DNA of 64,000 nt from Variovorax sp. OV329. Lineage in GTDB: Bacteria > Pseudomonadota > Gammaproteobacteria > Burkholderiales > Burkholderiaceae_C. Both the position numbers and the translations under genes were made by a program. Shown in pieces: positions 33,601-48,600 of the stretch (positions within the stretch are counted from its first letter, which is position 1; each line of letters opens with the position of its first letter). Below the pieces are notes generated by a model that saw only the letters and a list, made by a program, of their open reading frames with translations, was not told where the DNA came from and searched no databases. The stretch covers positions 124,001-188,000 of the forward strand of contig NZ_FOUG01000001.1 in NCBI RefSeq assembly GCF_900114785.1. Reading direction: 5' to 3'.

Positions 33601-36600
33601 GGCACCAGCAAGATCGGCATCGGCGCCGCCGTGTCGGTGAACAAGGTGGCTTCTGTCACCGAGGCACTGGTGGGCGGCAACGCGCACATCAGCTCGCAGG
33701 GCCTGTCGCTCAGCGCCGGCATGACGCCGGTGGGCAGTGACAGCGTGCACACCATCGACGCGCAGGCCAGCGCCGGCGCGGGCGGCAGCAAGGTCGGCGT
33801 GGCCGGCGCGCTGGCGCTGAACCTGGTGGACACCAGCAGCCGCGCAGCGGTGCAGGGCGGCGCGAGCGTGGACGCGGGTGCAGGGCCGGTCGCGCTTTCC
33901 GCAGAGAACAACACCAGCATCAGCGCCAAGGCGGTGCCGGTCGACAAGGGCGCCAGCGGCGGCCAGGTCGGGATCGGCGCTTCGGTGGCGGTGAACGTCG
34001 TGGGCAACCGCAGCACGGCCGAGATCGAGGACGCGGCCGGCGTGGCCAGCACCGGCGCCATCTCGCTGGATGCCAAGGCGGCGCATGAAGCAGCCACCGA
34101 GGCCGAGGCCGGCGCGTCCGGCGGCATTGCGATCACGCCGGCCCTGGCGCTGGCGATGCTCAACAACAGCACCAGCGCACGCATCGGCGCCGGTGCGGCG
34201 ATCTCGAATGCCGGCGGCGTGTCGCTGTCGGCCGATCAGACGAACAGCACCACCACCAAGGCCAAGGGGAGCGCCCAGGGCGAGAAGGCCGCCATCGGCG
34301 CGGCCGTGGGCCTGGCGCTGGTCGACGACAACACCAGCGCGAGCGTCGAGCGCGACATCCTCGTCGCCACCGGCGACGTGAGCGTGGCCGCCAGTTCGGT
34401 GTCGCAGCACGCGACCACCGCCAGCGCCAGTTCCAAGGGCGGCAAGTCCGACGACGAGGCCGGCAAGACCGATGCCGGCGGCAAGAAGCAGGAAGACGCC
34501 ACAGTCGACGACAAGACCAACAGCCAGCTCGACTACGGCAAGCAGCAGCAGGCCAGGAACAACGTCGGCAGCAGCAGCCAGCAGGGTGCGACCGGCAGCG
34601 CGGCGGGCGGCAAGAAGTCGGCCTCGTCCGGCGAAGGCAAGGTGTCGGTGGCGGCGGCCGTGGCGGTGAACGTGGTCGAAGCGCAGGCCAGTGCCACCAT
34701 CGCCAACGGCCGCACGGTGTCCACCAGCGGCAAGTTCGCGCTGGACGCCAAGGGCCAGACCGACGCCAGCGCCAGCTCGGACGGCACGGCGGTCGGCAAG
34801 ACCGCGCAGGTGGGCATCGGCGCCGGCGTGTCGGTGAACCAGGTCGACTCGGCCACCACCGCCAGCGTGGGGCAGGACGCGGTGGTGCGCGCCAACGGCA
34901 TCGCCATCGGCGCCGCCATGGCCGACGCGGGCGGCGGCCTGCGGCACGACCTCTCGGCCTCTGCCCAGTCGGGCGCGGGCGGCAGCAAGGTTGGCATCGC
35001 GGCTTCCCTGGCGCTGAACATCGTCGACACCGCCAGCAAGGCGCAGGTGGGCGATCGCGCCACCCTGGATGCCGGCGGCGGCGACGTGAACCTGCAGGCG
35101 CAGGACACCGTGAAGGTGGTGGGTTCCGCCACGCCGACGACCAGCGGCGGCGCCACCGGCGGCCAGGTAGGCGTGGGCGCATCGGTGGCGATCAACCTGG
35201 TCGATTCGACCAGCGCCGCGCAGATCGGCACCAGTGCGAGCGTGAGCAACGCCAACGATCTCAAGCTGAGTGCCACCAGCAGCGTGGACAGCGAAGCCAC
35301 CGCGACGGCCGGCTCCACCGGCGGCAAGCTTGCCTTCGACGCGGCCGTGGCCGTGAGCACCATCAACCAGAACACGCGCGCCACCATCGCTTCGGGCGCG
35401 GGCATCTCGACCACCGGCGACGTGGCACTGCAGGCCACGAGCAGCGGCGCGCACACCGCCACTGCCAAGGGCACGGCCAAGTCCGGCACCGCGGCCGTGG
35501 GCGCCGCCGTGGCCGTGATCACCAGCGACAGCCAGACGCAGGCCACGCTGGACCGCGACCTCTCGGCCGGCGGCAGCCTGGAACTCGGTGCCGAGGCCAC
35601 GCGCGCCTACACCTCCGATGCCACCGCCACCGCGGGCGGCTCGCAGTCCGACAAGACCTACGCCGACAACAAGACGCAGGCCGACGGTTCGCAAAGCTCG
35701 CAGACCCTGGGCAAGAGCCAGGGCAGCCAGAGCAACCAGGGCGCGCAAGGCGGCAAGGTCGCCATCGCCGCGGCCGTGGGCGTGAACGACCTGGCCGACA
35801 ACGTGCAGGCCGGCGTGACCGGCGGACGCACGCTCTCGTCCGGCGGCGCGATGACGGTCAGCGCCAACAACGACAGCAATTTCAGCGCCCGCGGCGCGGG
35901 CGACGCGGTCGACCCCAAGACCAAGGTGGGCGTGGCGGTGGGCGTGGGCATCAGCCTCGCCGACAACAGCACCAGCGCGCAGCTGGCCGACAGCACGCAC
36001 GTCGCCACGGCTGGCGACCTGACGGTGTCGGCCGAGTCGACCCAGAACACCTCGCCCGATTTCGCACGCAAGCTGGCCGCCGAGGGCGTGGCCGGCGCGG
36101 GCGGCAACAAGGTGGGCGTGGCCGGCGCCTTCGCGGTGGTGGTGTCCAACGCGCAGACGCTGGCGCGCATCGGCGCCAACACGCGCATCGACGACGCGGG
36201 TGCGATCCGCATCGATGCGACCAACACCAGCATGCTGGGCGCCAAGGCGTGGGCCGGTGCCGTGGGCGGCAACGTGGGCATCGGCGCCTCGGTGGCGACC
36301 GTGGTCTCCAACAACAGCTACCAGGCGCTGCTGGGCAGTGGCGCGCAGGTCAACGCCGACAGCCTGTCGCTCTCGGCGCAGAACCAGCGGGTGAGCATTC
36401 CGGGCGTGTCGCTGCAGGTGAGCAGCGTGGACGACGTGAAGAACCTGCCGGACCGTCTCACCAGCGGCCCGCTGCTGGGCGGCACCAACTACTACGCCGA
36501 GGCCGTTTCCGGCGCGGCCGGCGACAGCGCCGCCGTGTCGGGCGCGGTGGCACTGAGCGTGTTCACCGACACCACCGAGGCGGCCATCGGCAGCGGCAGC

Positions 36601-39600
36601 ACGGTGACGACCAGCGGCAAGGTCTCGCTGGACAGCGGCAACGACACCAGCGCGACTTCGCTCGCGGTGGCGGCTTCCGTCGCCGGCAAGGTGGGCGTGG
36701 GCGTTTCCAGCGCCTCGGTGTCCAGCACCAACACCACCACCGCGCACATCGACGGCGGTGCCAACGTCACCGGCACCGGCGGCATCTCGCTGGCGGCGCA
36801 GAACACGCAGGACGTGAACCTGATCGGCTTTTCCGGCGCGGTGGGCGGCAACGTCGGCGTGGCCGGCGTGGCGAACGTGCTGGTGGGCAGGAACACGGCG
36901 CAAGCCTACGTGGCGGATTCCACCGCGACGCGCCTTCGCACCGGCGGCGACCTCAGCTTCAAGGCCGGCAACACCCTGTCGGTGTTCGACATCGTGAGCG
37001 GCGTGGCCGTCGGTGGCTCCGCCGGCGTGGGCGTGGCCGCGGGCGTGCACACCATCGAGAACGACACGCGCGCGACCCTGGGCAGCGGCGTGCAGGCACA
37101 TGCGGTCGGCACCACCTCGCTGGACGCCAAGGCCAGCGAGGACTTCCAGACCTACGCCATCGGCGCAGCGGCCGCCGGCTCGGTGGCCGTGGGCGGCGCG
37201 GCCATCGTCAACGTGCTGGACAACACCACGCTGGCGGGCATCGGCAGCAACGCGCAACTCAACAAGGGCGACGCACTGGCCGCGCAGGCGGTGCGGGTGT
37301 CGGCCAGCGATCAGACCACCGTGTTCGACATGGTCGTGGGCGCGGGCGGCGGCGGCTCGGTGGGCGGCGGCGCCGCGGGCGACGTCGGCGTGATGGACAA
37401 GAGCACGCAGGCGGTCATCGGGCAGGGCGCCTGGGTGGAGGCCGGCGGCAACGTCGCCGTGCAGTCCGATTCGCAGGATGACCTGCGCCTGACCAGCATC
37501 GGCTTCGGTGCCGGCGGCTCGGCGGGCCTGGCGGGCTCGGCGGCCGCCTATACGCTGACCACCGACACGCAGGCGCGCATCGACAACAACGCCACCGTGC
37601 GCGCCAACGGCAATGCGGTGGTGGCGGCCGATGGCCGCACCGCCGTGGACCTGATCGCGGGCAGCGCGGCAGCCGGCGGCTCGGCCGCGGTGGGCGCGGC
37701 GGTGGGCGTGGTGGTGCTGGACAAGACCACGCTGGGGCGCATCGGCGACGGCGCCTCGGTGCAGGCCCTGGGCAACGGCCCGGCCGTGCAGGTGGCCACC
37801 GGCCACTACGACGTCAGCTACGGCGCCAACATCACGGGCGAAGGCCGCGTGAGCAAGAGCGGCCTGGCGCCCACGGATGCGCAGGGCAACGACATCAGCG
37901 GCCGCGACGCCTTCCGTGCCCTGGTGCAGCAGCGCAATGCCACGCGCCAGACCACGGCCATGAACGGCCTGGGCGTGAGCGCCACCAACAGCGACAGCGT
38001 CAAGGCCTACGCCGTCACCGGCGCCGGGGCCGGCGCGGCGGCGATCACGCTGGGCGCCAACGTGTCGACCATCGACACCTCGACCCACGCCGAGATTGGC
38101 AACAACGCGCAGATCAACACCGCCGGCGGCAGCGCCAACGCCGCGCAGTCGGTGCGCGTGGCCGCAGGCAACGAGCAGTTCCACCTGGGCCTGGCAGGCG
38201 CAGCCTCGGGCGCGGGCGCGGTGGCCGTGGGCGCGGGTGCCGACGTGCTGGTGTCCGACAACGACACGCTGGCCAGCATCGGCACCGGCGCGCAGGTCAA
38301 GGCCGCGCGCGACGTGCAGGTGCAGGCCGAAAGCCGCACGCAGGTGCTGGACATGGGCATCGGCCTGTCGGCCGCGGGCAGCGTGGCGGTGGCCGGCTCG
38401 GTGGCGGTGGTTTCCATCGCCGACAAGACGCAGGCCCTGGTGGCCGGCGGCAGCACGCGCATCGACGCCGGCGGCAACGCCCGCATCGCCGCGCGCAGCG
38501 ACACCCCGGTGGACATGGTGGCCGGCGCGGCCGCCGCAGGCATCGGCGTGGCCGGCGTCGGCGCGGCCGTGGGTGTCAGCAGCATCACCAAGGACACGCA
38601 GGCCGGCATCGGCGGCGGCGCCACGGTCAACGCGCTGGGCAACAACACCAGCGACATGACGGCCTACAGCGGCGCCGACACCGACGCCACCGTGAGCGAT
38701 GCGCGCGGCGTGCAGGTTCAGGCCACGTCCTCGGAAGACCTGTTCAGCGTGACCGCCAGCGGCGCGGCGGGGCTTTACGCCGGCATCTCCGGCGCGATCT
38801 CGGTCGAGTCGGTGCGCTCGGACACGCAGGCCTTCATCGGCGACAACGCACAGATCAACCAGAGCAACACCGGCGCCAACGCGAAGCAGGACGTGAGCGT
38901 CACCGCGCGCAACGACCTGCGCTCGCAGGTCATCACCGGCTCGGTGGCGCTGGGCGCCGGCGCGCTGGCCGGCGGCGTGGACGTGGGCACCATGAACAAC
39001 CGCACCGGCGCCACCCTCGGCGCCGGCGCCAAGGTGACGGCGGCACGCGACATCCAGGCCAACGCGCTGGGCAAGCAGCGCTTCGACACCACGGTGGTCA
39101 GCGGTGCCGGCGGCCTGGTCGGCCTGGCCGGCGGCGTGGCCGTGTACGCGGTGGGCGAGGCGATGAGCCAGGACGCGAAGGACCAGCTCTCGCACGACGG
39201 CAACGCGCGCAACGTGAACCAGGAAGCCGACGCACAGGCCGGCGACGACACGGTGGGCCGCATGCTGGCCGGCTCGAACGACGCGCGCATGCGCGACGTC
39301 GGCGGCCAGGCGCAGGCGAAGCGATCGTCGGTGAGCATCAGCAGTTCGTTGTCGAGTGCGCTGCCCTCGGGCAACACCGCGCAGGTGGGCAGCGGCGCAG
39401 TGCTGCAGGCCGGCCGCGACATCGGCGTGAACGCACGCGGCACGCTGGACTTCGGCATGACCACCGGCGCCGTGTCGGTGGGCGCGCTGGGCCTGGGCGC
39501 CGGCGTGGGCATCGCCAGCTTCAACATCAACAACCAGGCGCTGGTGGGCGACAACGCCTCGCTGCGCGCGACGGGCGACATCAAGGTGCGCGCGTCGCTG

Positions 39601-42600
39601 GCCGAGACGGCCGCGGCCCAGGGCTTTGCCGGCACCGGCGGCATCGTGGCGCTCAACGCGGCCTACGCGGGCCTGTCGGACGGCAGCATCACCCGCGCCG
39701 CGCTCGGCAACAACGTGGCCGTGCACCAGGCCGACGAAGTGATCGTCAACGCCACCGACAGCCGCTCGCTCAATGCGCAGGCCTGGGGTGCCAGCGTGGG
39801 CGCGGTCGCAGGCGGTGCATCGGTGGCCACGGCCGACATCGGCGGTGCCACCAGCGCCACCGTCGGGACCGGTGCCGCCATTGGCTCCGGCACGGGCGAC
39901 GCGGTGCGCTCGCTCGACGTGTCCGCCAGCGGCGACGTCAACGCGCAGGCCCACACCGTGGCCGCCGCCGCCGGCCTGGGGCTGGCCCTGAGCGGCTCCG
40001 TGGCCACGGCCACGGCCCGGCCGGACGTCGATGCCGGCATCGGCGGCGGGCAGGTCGTGCTGTCGCAGGACGCCAGCGTCTCGGCCACAGGCAAGACCCG
40101 CGCGCAGGCGCAGGCCGAGGGCGTGAACGTGGGCCTGGGCGCCGCGGCGGGCGCCTCGGTCGCCATCGCCGACGCGGTGTCGCGCGTGGACGCGGCGTTG
40201 GGCGCCAACACGCAGTTCACCGGCCGCAACCTCACGGTGTCGGCCACGCAGGCCCTGAGCGGCAGCGGGGCGGACGTGCGGGCCAACGCGGCCGGCGCTT
40301 CCGGCGCCCTGTTCGCCGGCATCAACGCCACGGAGGCGAAGGCCTCGCACGACAGCCGCGTCAACAGCAGCATCGGCGCGGGCAGCGCCATCACGCTGAC
40401 CGGCAATGCGGCGGTCAACGCCACCAACAACACCAGCCAGTCGGCGGATGTCTCGGGCCTGGCCGGCGGCATCGTGGCGGCGGGCTTCAACGATGCCAGC
40501 GCCACCTCGAACAGTGTGACGCAGGCCACCGTGGGCGACGGCGCGAAGATCGGCGCGCCGGTGACCACGCCGGCCAGCCTGGCCAATTCGGTCCAGGTGG
40601 TGGCTGGCGGCACCGACAGCAACTTCGCCAACGCCACCTCGGGCAGCGGCGGCCTGATCTCGGGTGCCGCGGCTTCGGCGCGCACCGCCAGCACCAGCAA
40701 CACGCAGGCGGGCACCGGCAGCGGCGACGCCACGCACGGCATCACGGCCAAGGCCGTGAAGGTGCAGGCGACGCACACCACCCACTACAACGCGGCCGTC
40801 AACAGCGTGAATGCCTCGGTGGTGGGCGCCAGCGGCGCGCAGGCCGACAACGCAGTGAACAGCACCGTGGGCGCCAAGGTGGGCGCGGACGGACGCGTGG
40901 CCGCGCAGGACATCGACATCGTCGCGGGCAACAGCAGCCGCAAGGACTGGATCGGTTCCACGAACGGCGACACTGCCACCTTCAACATCGACTCGGGCTC
41001 CGGCGGCCTGATCGACCTGCCGGCGGCTTCCAGCACCACGGTCATCCGGCACGACACCACGGCCGCCATCGGCGATCGTGCCGTGGTGCATGCGCTGATG
41101 CCTTCGGCGGGCCTGGCCACGGTGAACATCGACGCGTCCAACGACATCGTGGCGCGCGACAAGGCCAAGGTGGATTCGGGCGGCGCGATCTCGGTGGCGC
41201 AGGCCGCCTCGCGCATCTCCGTGCTGCAGTCCGATGCCACCGTGTCGCTGGGCGACAGCGCGCTGCTGAGCAGCGACATCGGCAACATCAGCGCCGGCAC
41301 GCGCTCCAACGTGTCGCTGGACGCGCGGGCCTCGGTCAACGTGTACGGCCTGGCCGGCGCACCCTCGGGCTACGCGGACATCGTCTACAACGGCAACAAC
41401 CGGGTGCTGGTGGGCAGCAACGCCACCGTGCATGCGGACGACGGCTCCATCACGCTCGCCGCCGGGCAGGGCTCGGACGGAACGCAGACGCGCATCGACG
41501 CCAGCGCCGCCGTCAACCTGTGGAACAAGACGGCAATCCCGATCAGCATCACGCCGGAACCCACAGTGCGAATCGCCAGCAACGCCAGGGTCGACCTCGC
41601 CGCCGGCAGCACGGTGGAGGCGGCGCAGGACATCGCCTTGTACGCCGACAAGGGCACGGTGACCGCCAGCGCCAAGGGCGTCGGCAAGGACTTGTACCGC
41701 GAGGCCGCGGCCGCCGTGGCCAGCGGCATCAGCAACCTGTTCGGCGGCGGCGACGTGTCCTTCGACGTGACGGGCGGCAGCACCTTCACCGGCGGCGCCG
41801 CCACGGTGCACGTGGACGGCATCGCGATGACCGGCATCAACCGCCGCGCCTCGCTGAGCTTCGAGATCGAGCTGATCGACGCCAACGGCAACCCGGTGAG
41901 CACGCCGGTGTACGCGCCGGTCTACCAGACGGATGCGAACGGCAACCGCGTGCTGGTCAACGGCAACCCGGTGGTCATCGGCCAGACCGTGCTGTGGCGC
42001 ATGAAGGCCACCGCCAGCGAAGGCGTGAGCTACTCGGTGGAACTGGCCAAGGGCATCGGCGCGGACATCCTGGACCGCATCCAGCGCCTGCGCAACCTGA
42101 TGTCGCAGTACGCCGGCGACACCATCGCCACCGGCGCCTACCAGTCGGAAATCAACTTCCTGATGTACAAGCTGGTGGAGCTGGGCCTGGCGAAGGGCAG
42201 CACCGACGGCAGCGGCCAGATCCTGGTCGATGCGACCACGGGGCAGCCGGTGATCAACCCGGGCCAGTGGAGCAACCCGACGCCGCGCGAAGTGGCCGAG
42301 ACGCGCATCCGCCAGTACCAGGTGCAGGTGATGAGCGAGACCGGCAAGGTCACGGGCAGCGGGCAGGTGATCCAGACCACCGCCACGTCTGCGGTGACCT
42401 CGGGCAACAGCATCGGCACCAGCGCCGGCAGCATCGCGACGAACGGCGCCACGCTGGTCACGACCAACAGCAGCATCGACACCGAACTGCGCAAGCTCAG
42501 CGGCTTCAACGCGGCCAACACAACCTACGTGTCGATGAATGCGCTGATCGCGGACAACGTGACGCAGCTGTCGAGCATCGCCACGCAGCGCAGCGCCAAC

Positions 42601-45600
42601 GCCACCGACCTGACGACCATCGGCGCGCGCAACGGCTCGATCAACACCCTGCTGGGCGAGATCGACACGCGCCGCACGCAGATGCAGTCGCTCACGGTGG
42701 GCACGGCGCAATACAACACCCTGCAGGCCGAGATCGACACGCGCCAGGCCAGCATCAAGACCTACGCGGGCGAAATCCAGACGCTGCTGGGCAATGTGGA
42801 CACGCGCAATGCGCTGATCGACACGGCGGCGACCAAGGTCGCGGCGAACAACGCGACCATCAGCAGCAACCAGGCCACCCTGGCCGCCGCCTTCAAGGGA
42901 TCGGCCAACGGACAGGACGCGATCGTCACCGGCATCACCACGCTGAGCAACAACGCGGCCACGGCCCGCTCCAGCATCAGCACCGCCGCCACCACCATCG
43001 ACACCGAGGCCGGCAAATTCGACGGAAGCACCGGCTACGTCCAGAAGGTGTCGGAGACCTACACCGCCCTGGGCTCCGCGCTGGACAGCAAGACCAGCGC
43101 CTCGACCAACCTGGCGCAGGTCACGGCCGATCTGCCCAACCAGTCGACCACGCGGGCCAACGGCCCCATCGCCGACTTCATCACGGTGGACGACATCACC
43201 GTGAAACTGGGCAACATCCGCGTCACCGGCGACAAGCTGGAAGGCACGGGCAGCCTGAACTCGCCGGGCGATGCGCGCATCGACATCACCAACAACACGC
43301 CCAACTTCCTGAAGCTGGGCAACCTCACCATCAACAGCGACGAGGGCGGCACGCTGCGCTTCAACGGCGTGCTGGTGAACGCCACCGGCGACATCGACCG
43401 GCTGAACGCGGGTTCGACCGGCGCCGGCGGCCTGACGGTGCTCACGCGCGACAGCAGCGGCGCGCCCAAGCCCTCGATCAACATCAGCAGCACCTACGAC
43501 CCGAACGCGGCCGGCACCACCGTGCTGTCGCCGGCACCGAACATCGAGCTGGCGGGCGACATCGCCAACCTGCGCGGCTCGGTCAACGTGCACAGTGCGG
43601 CGGGCAGCATTTTGTCCAACGGCTCGATCCGTGCGGGCTCGGTGGACATCAAGGCGCAGAACGGCGACTTCGTGCAAAGCTACGTGGACAACTTCTTCCA
43701 CGTGGGCGGCGACGCGGGCTCGATCAAGGACGGCCTGACCACCACCGGCAACGGCATCATCGCCAACGGCAGCGTGTTCCTGAGCGCGCGCTACCTGAAC
43801 ATCAACAGCCTGGTGCAAAGCGGCATCGAGAACTGGAACCTGACGCTGCCGGTCTCGCCCAAGCTCACCGGCCCGGCCAGCTTCTTCGGCATCGCCCAGT
43901 CCTCGCTGGACGCGGCCGTGACGGCCTACAACAACGCCGACGCGGCCACCAAGGCCGGCCTGCGCTACAGCTTCTACACCGTGGCGGCGGGCCAGGTGCG
44001 CTACGACGCGCTGCTGCAGCGCCTGGAAGTCGACATGGACTTCGCCAAGGCCGACCGCAACACGACCGACTGGTCCACGCGCACCGCGGCAACGGGTGGC
44101 CTGTACAAGCTGGTCTCGGACTACGGCAACATCGGCGCGAGCTACGACGTGGTGAACAACCGCTTCGAGCTCGACGGCACGCAGGTCAGCGGCGGCTACA
44201 TCCAGGCCTACGGCCAGATCATCAACACCTCCAGCACGGCGGGCACGCTGCGCGCGCTGGACGGCTACGGCCAGATCAAGGTGGACAACCCCACGGGCCT
44301 GGCGGTGGTGATCAACAAGCTGGACACCGGCAAGGACTCGACCGGCACCGGCCGCGGCATCGCCGGCATCATCGAGATCACCGACATCCAGAGCGCCGAC
44401 GTCAACACGCCGGCCATCACCACCATCTACAAGCGCGAGAACGGCGTGGTGACCAAGAACGGCGTGGCCGACACCAGCGCCAGCAGCGGCCGCATCACCA
44501 GCTACGCGCCGCAGAACGGCCTGCGCTACGCCTGGACCACCGGCACCGACAACTCCACCATCACCTACTGGGAGTATTCGGGCGCGCAGTTCTTCGGCTC
44601 CAGCGACCTGCGCAACGCGCCCACCGGCCATGTCGAGAGCCAGTCGGGCCCCTACGTGCTGAGCAGCTTCCGGCTGGACAACGGCACGTATCTCTACAAG
44701 GACACCGGCGCCACCGGCACCGGCTATACCACCAGCTCCGACACGCGCCAGAGCGGCTCGTCGCTGTGGGTGAAGACCGACGAATGGTCGACCTGCAACT
44801 GGTGGACGCTGTGCATCGCCGGCGACTACCACATGACCTTCACGGAAACCACGCCGACGAAGACCATCACCACCAAGACGCTCAAGGCCGACAACCCGAT
44901 CCGCATCGAGTTCAGCGGCTACGACACCGGCACGGTGGCGATCAACTCAGCCGCGGACGTGCTGCTCAAGGGCGAGGTGCGCAACAGCTCGGGCAACACC
45001 ACCATCAACGCCGGCAGCGGCGTGACGGCGGCGGCCGGCGTGTCGACCACCGACCGCTCGATCGTGCAGATGAACGACACGGCGCTGGTGACGGGCAGGA
45101 ACGTCACGCTCAACGCCACCGGCGACGTGGGCGGCGCCATCAACGGCAACCCGGCCAAGGCGGTGCAGGTGGCGGTGAACGGCGGCGAGCTGAACGCGGC
45201 GGCCACCGTGGGCAACGTGAACGTGGACCAGACGGTGGGCGACCTGCGGGTGGGCACCATCACCGCCGGCGGCAGCGTGCTGGACGGCAACGGCCGCGTG
45301 ACGCTGGCCTCGGACGGCAGCATCCTCGCGGCGCGCACCAGCAGCCTCATCCAGGGCCAGCGCATGGACCTGAGCACGCAGGGCGGCAGCATCGGCAGCA
45401 TCGCCTCGCCGCTGAAGGTGAACGTGGGCTACAGCACCGACCTCAGCAAGCGCGGCCTGTACGGCCTGCGCGCCTCGGCCCAGGGCGACATCGGCATCGA
45501 GGCCGGCACCTGGAGCGGCAACGCCAACGGCGACCTGCTGGTGGACACCGTGGTGTCCAAGGGCGGCGACGTGCTGCTCAAGACGCCGGGCCGCATCATC

Positions 45601-48600
45601 GACAACAACCCGATCGAGTCGGTCGACACGCGCACCTGGAACGAGCTGGTGGCCTTCTGGGACACCGCCGGCCTGCGCGAGGGCACGGCGCAGAACACGG
45701 CCAACCAGGCGATGGCCATCAAGTCCTACGAGCAGGGGCAGACGCAGCAGTACAAGCTGTACTGGCAGATGCGCAGCACGCAGGCCGATCCGTCGGTGTA
45801 CGACCCGGCCTTCGCCTACCACGCAAGCGCCGCCGAGAAGCAGGCGCTGGGCACGCCCGCGGCCATCGACAAGTTCGAGAAGGAGCGCACCGCGCAATAC
45901 CACCAGCTCAACGGCTCGGTGGGCACGCTCACGGCCAGCTACGACAGCAGCTTCAAGTTCAAGGCGGACGTCGACCAGACGAAGGCGATCCTGAACAAGG
46001 CCTCGTGGAGCGACCGCGAGCTGGGCATCTCGATCAGCGCCGGCCTGCTCAAGGACGTGACCAGCACCAACCCCGTGGTCAAGAGCGCCAACGTCTCGGG
46101 CCGCACGGTGACACTGCAGGCCGGCACCGCCATCGGCGAGACGCAGGCGGCGGTGGTGGTGCCCACCAACATCGCGCCGCAGGACCTGACCGACGACATG
46201 AAGGTGGCGCTGGCCTCTGCCGAGCGCTCCGACGTGATCGTGACCGACAGCACCATCACCGTGCTGCGCCGCGCGCCGGTCAACTTCGCGGTGGTGGACG
46301 CGCTCAACGTGGCGGTGACGGCGGCGCCGGCGGCCGGCACGGACAAGGGCGCGGCCTACCTGGCGTCGATGGGCAGCGCGCCGCTGGGCAGCATCGACGT
46401 GACCGGCGACACGCGCATCAAGGTGCGCGGCTCCATCACCAACGCGCTGGGCACCTCGCCTGCGGTGCAGACGGGCAACCTGGTGCTGGAAGCCGCCGGC
46501 GGCGGCATCGGCTTCGTGCCGGGCGACGGCACCACGCCGGGCACCTCGCAGCCGCTGCGGCTGAACCTTCGCGACGGAGCTTCGCTGACGGCGCGGGCTG
46601 CCGACAACGTGGAGATCGTGGAGCAGGGCGACATGAACGTCGACACCGTCTACTCGCGCAAGACGGTCAAGCTGACGGCCGCCGGCTCCATCACCGACGC
46701 GGTTGGCACCAGCGAGCTGAACGTGCTGGGCGAGCAGGTCGAGCTGCGCGCCGACGGCGGCAGCATCGGCGCGGCGGGCAACGGTGCGCTGGGCACCGGC
46801 GTGTCAGGCACCGGTGGTCGCATCACCGCCTGGGCCGCGGACAACCTGTACCTCAACGGCGTGGCGGGCCGCAACTTCTTCCTGGGCGACCTGACGGCCG
46901 GCGGTGCGCTGGGCCTGGCCGGCCAGATCGACATGCTGCTGGACGGCCAACTGGTGGCCGGCGGCAACGTCGGCGTGTCGGCGGGCTACGTGCTGACGAT
47001 GAGCGCGCAATCCTCCACGCGGTCCAGCGGCGGCAACATGCAGCTGGCGGCCTACGAGCTGCGCATGGCCGACGGCGCCAGCCTGACGGCCGACACCGGC
47101 ACCGTGCGCATCGACACCACGACGGACGCGACCATCTCCGGCATCAGCTCCGGCAGCGGCGCCGCCGACGCGGTGCACATCCAGGCCGGCGGCGACATCC
47201 GCGATGGCGGCGACACGCGCCTGGACATCGTGGCCGACACGGCGCCCGCTGCCGGCGTGACGCTCAATGCCGGCGGCAACATCGGCCCCGGCAACGCGCT
47301 GGAAATGCGGCTGCTCAAGCTCGATGGCAGCGCCGGCGGCAGCGTCGACCTGGCAGTGCAGGGCGGCGTGCAAGTCGGCACGTTGGCGGCCGTCGACAAC
47401 CTCAACCTCAACGCCACCGGCCTCATCGCCACCGGCCAGGTGAGCAGTGCGCTGGGCAGCGTCGCCCTGGCCACGAGCGGCGGTGACATCGCGGCAGGCA
47501 CGACCAGCGCCCACGGCGACGTGGCGATGAATTCCGCCACCGGCGCGGTGCAGGCCAGCCAGACCAGCGCCGGTGGCAATCTCGACATCGCCGCTGCGGG
47601 CGATGCGAGCGTGGGAAGCGCCACCGCGGGCGGCAATGCCAGCATCGTGGCAGGCAGCGATGCCACGGTGAGCAGCACCACGGCCGGAGGCAACGTCGGC
47701 GTGCAGTCCAGCAGCGGCAACGTGTCGACGGGCGCCGTCTCCAGCAGCGGCGGCAGCGTCACGCTGCAGGCCGACGCGGGCCGCGTCGACGCCAGCCAGA
47801 CGCAGGCCGCAGGCGCCATCGAGGTCGCCGCCGCGCAGGGCGCAACGGTCGGCAGCGCCACCGCGGGCGGCAATGTCGGCGTGCAGGCCAGCACCGGCAA
47901 CGTGTCGACGGGCACCGTCACCAGCACCGGCGGCAATGTCGCGCTGCAGGCCGACGCGGGCAGCGTCGATGCCGGCAGCACCCAGGCAGCCGGCGCGATC
48001 GGCATGACGTCGGGCGCGGGCTCGGTGCAGGCCACCAGCAGCCAGTCGGGTGCCGGCTTCAGCGCCAGCGCCACGGAGGACATCACGCTGGGCACGGTGG
48101 TCGCCGGCGGCGACATCGCCCTGAACGCAGGCCGCGACATCGGCGCGACCTCGCTCACCAGCACCGGCGGCGGCATCAGCGCCGCCAGCGGCCGCGACAT
48201 GCAGGTGGGCAGCGCCACGGCGCCGGGCGACATCACGCTGGACGCCGGGCGCAACCTCACGGCCGGCTCGCTCACCAGCAGCGCCGGCAGCGTCGCCGCG
48301 CTGGCGCGCACGGGCAACCTGCAGGTGGGCAGCTTCAGCGCGCAGCTGGACGGCACGCTGTCCGCACCGCAAGGCAGCCTGAACGTCGGCAGCGTGCGCA
48401 CGGGCCGCGACTTCACGCTGGTCTCGCGCGACGACGTGTCGGTGGCCAGTGGCACATCGGGCGGCGTGTTCACCCTCACGTCGACCGCGGGCAACGCCAC
48501 GGCCGGCACGCTCACTGCGCGCGGCGTGGTGATGAATGCCTACGGCACGGTGCAGGCCGGCCAACTCGACGTGTCGTCCTTCTTCCGCCTGGCGGGTGAC

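Noticed and set aside
31650..36050. CRISPR-like or satellite repeat array
   Set aside because: The repetition is at protein level in a single open frame with a ~1.2-kb period; no short identical repeats with unique spacers.
30442..44832. A 4796-codon open frame on the minus strand, antisense to the adhesin gene
   Set aside because: Its product is a low-complexity run of H, R, A, G, V and D with no domain, and no ribosome site or promoter was seen. Strong G/C third-position bias and the repetitive adhesin sequence remove stop codons on the other strand. The sense frame has clear domain motifs.
41520..47486. A 1988-codon open frame on the plus strand in another frame of the adhesin
   Set aside because: The product is Arg/Gln/His-rich noise and the true frame is unambiguous; a composition artefact.
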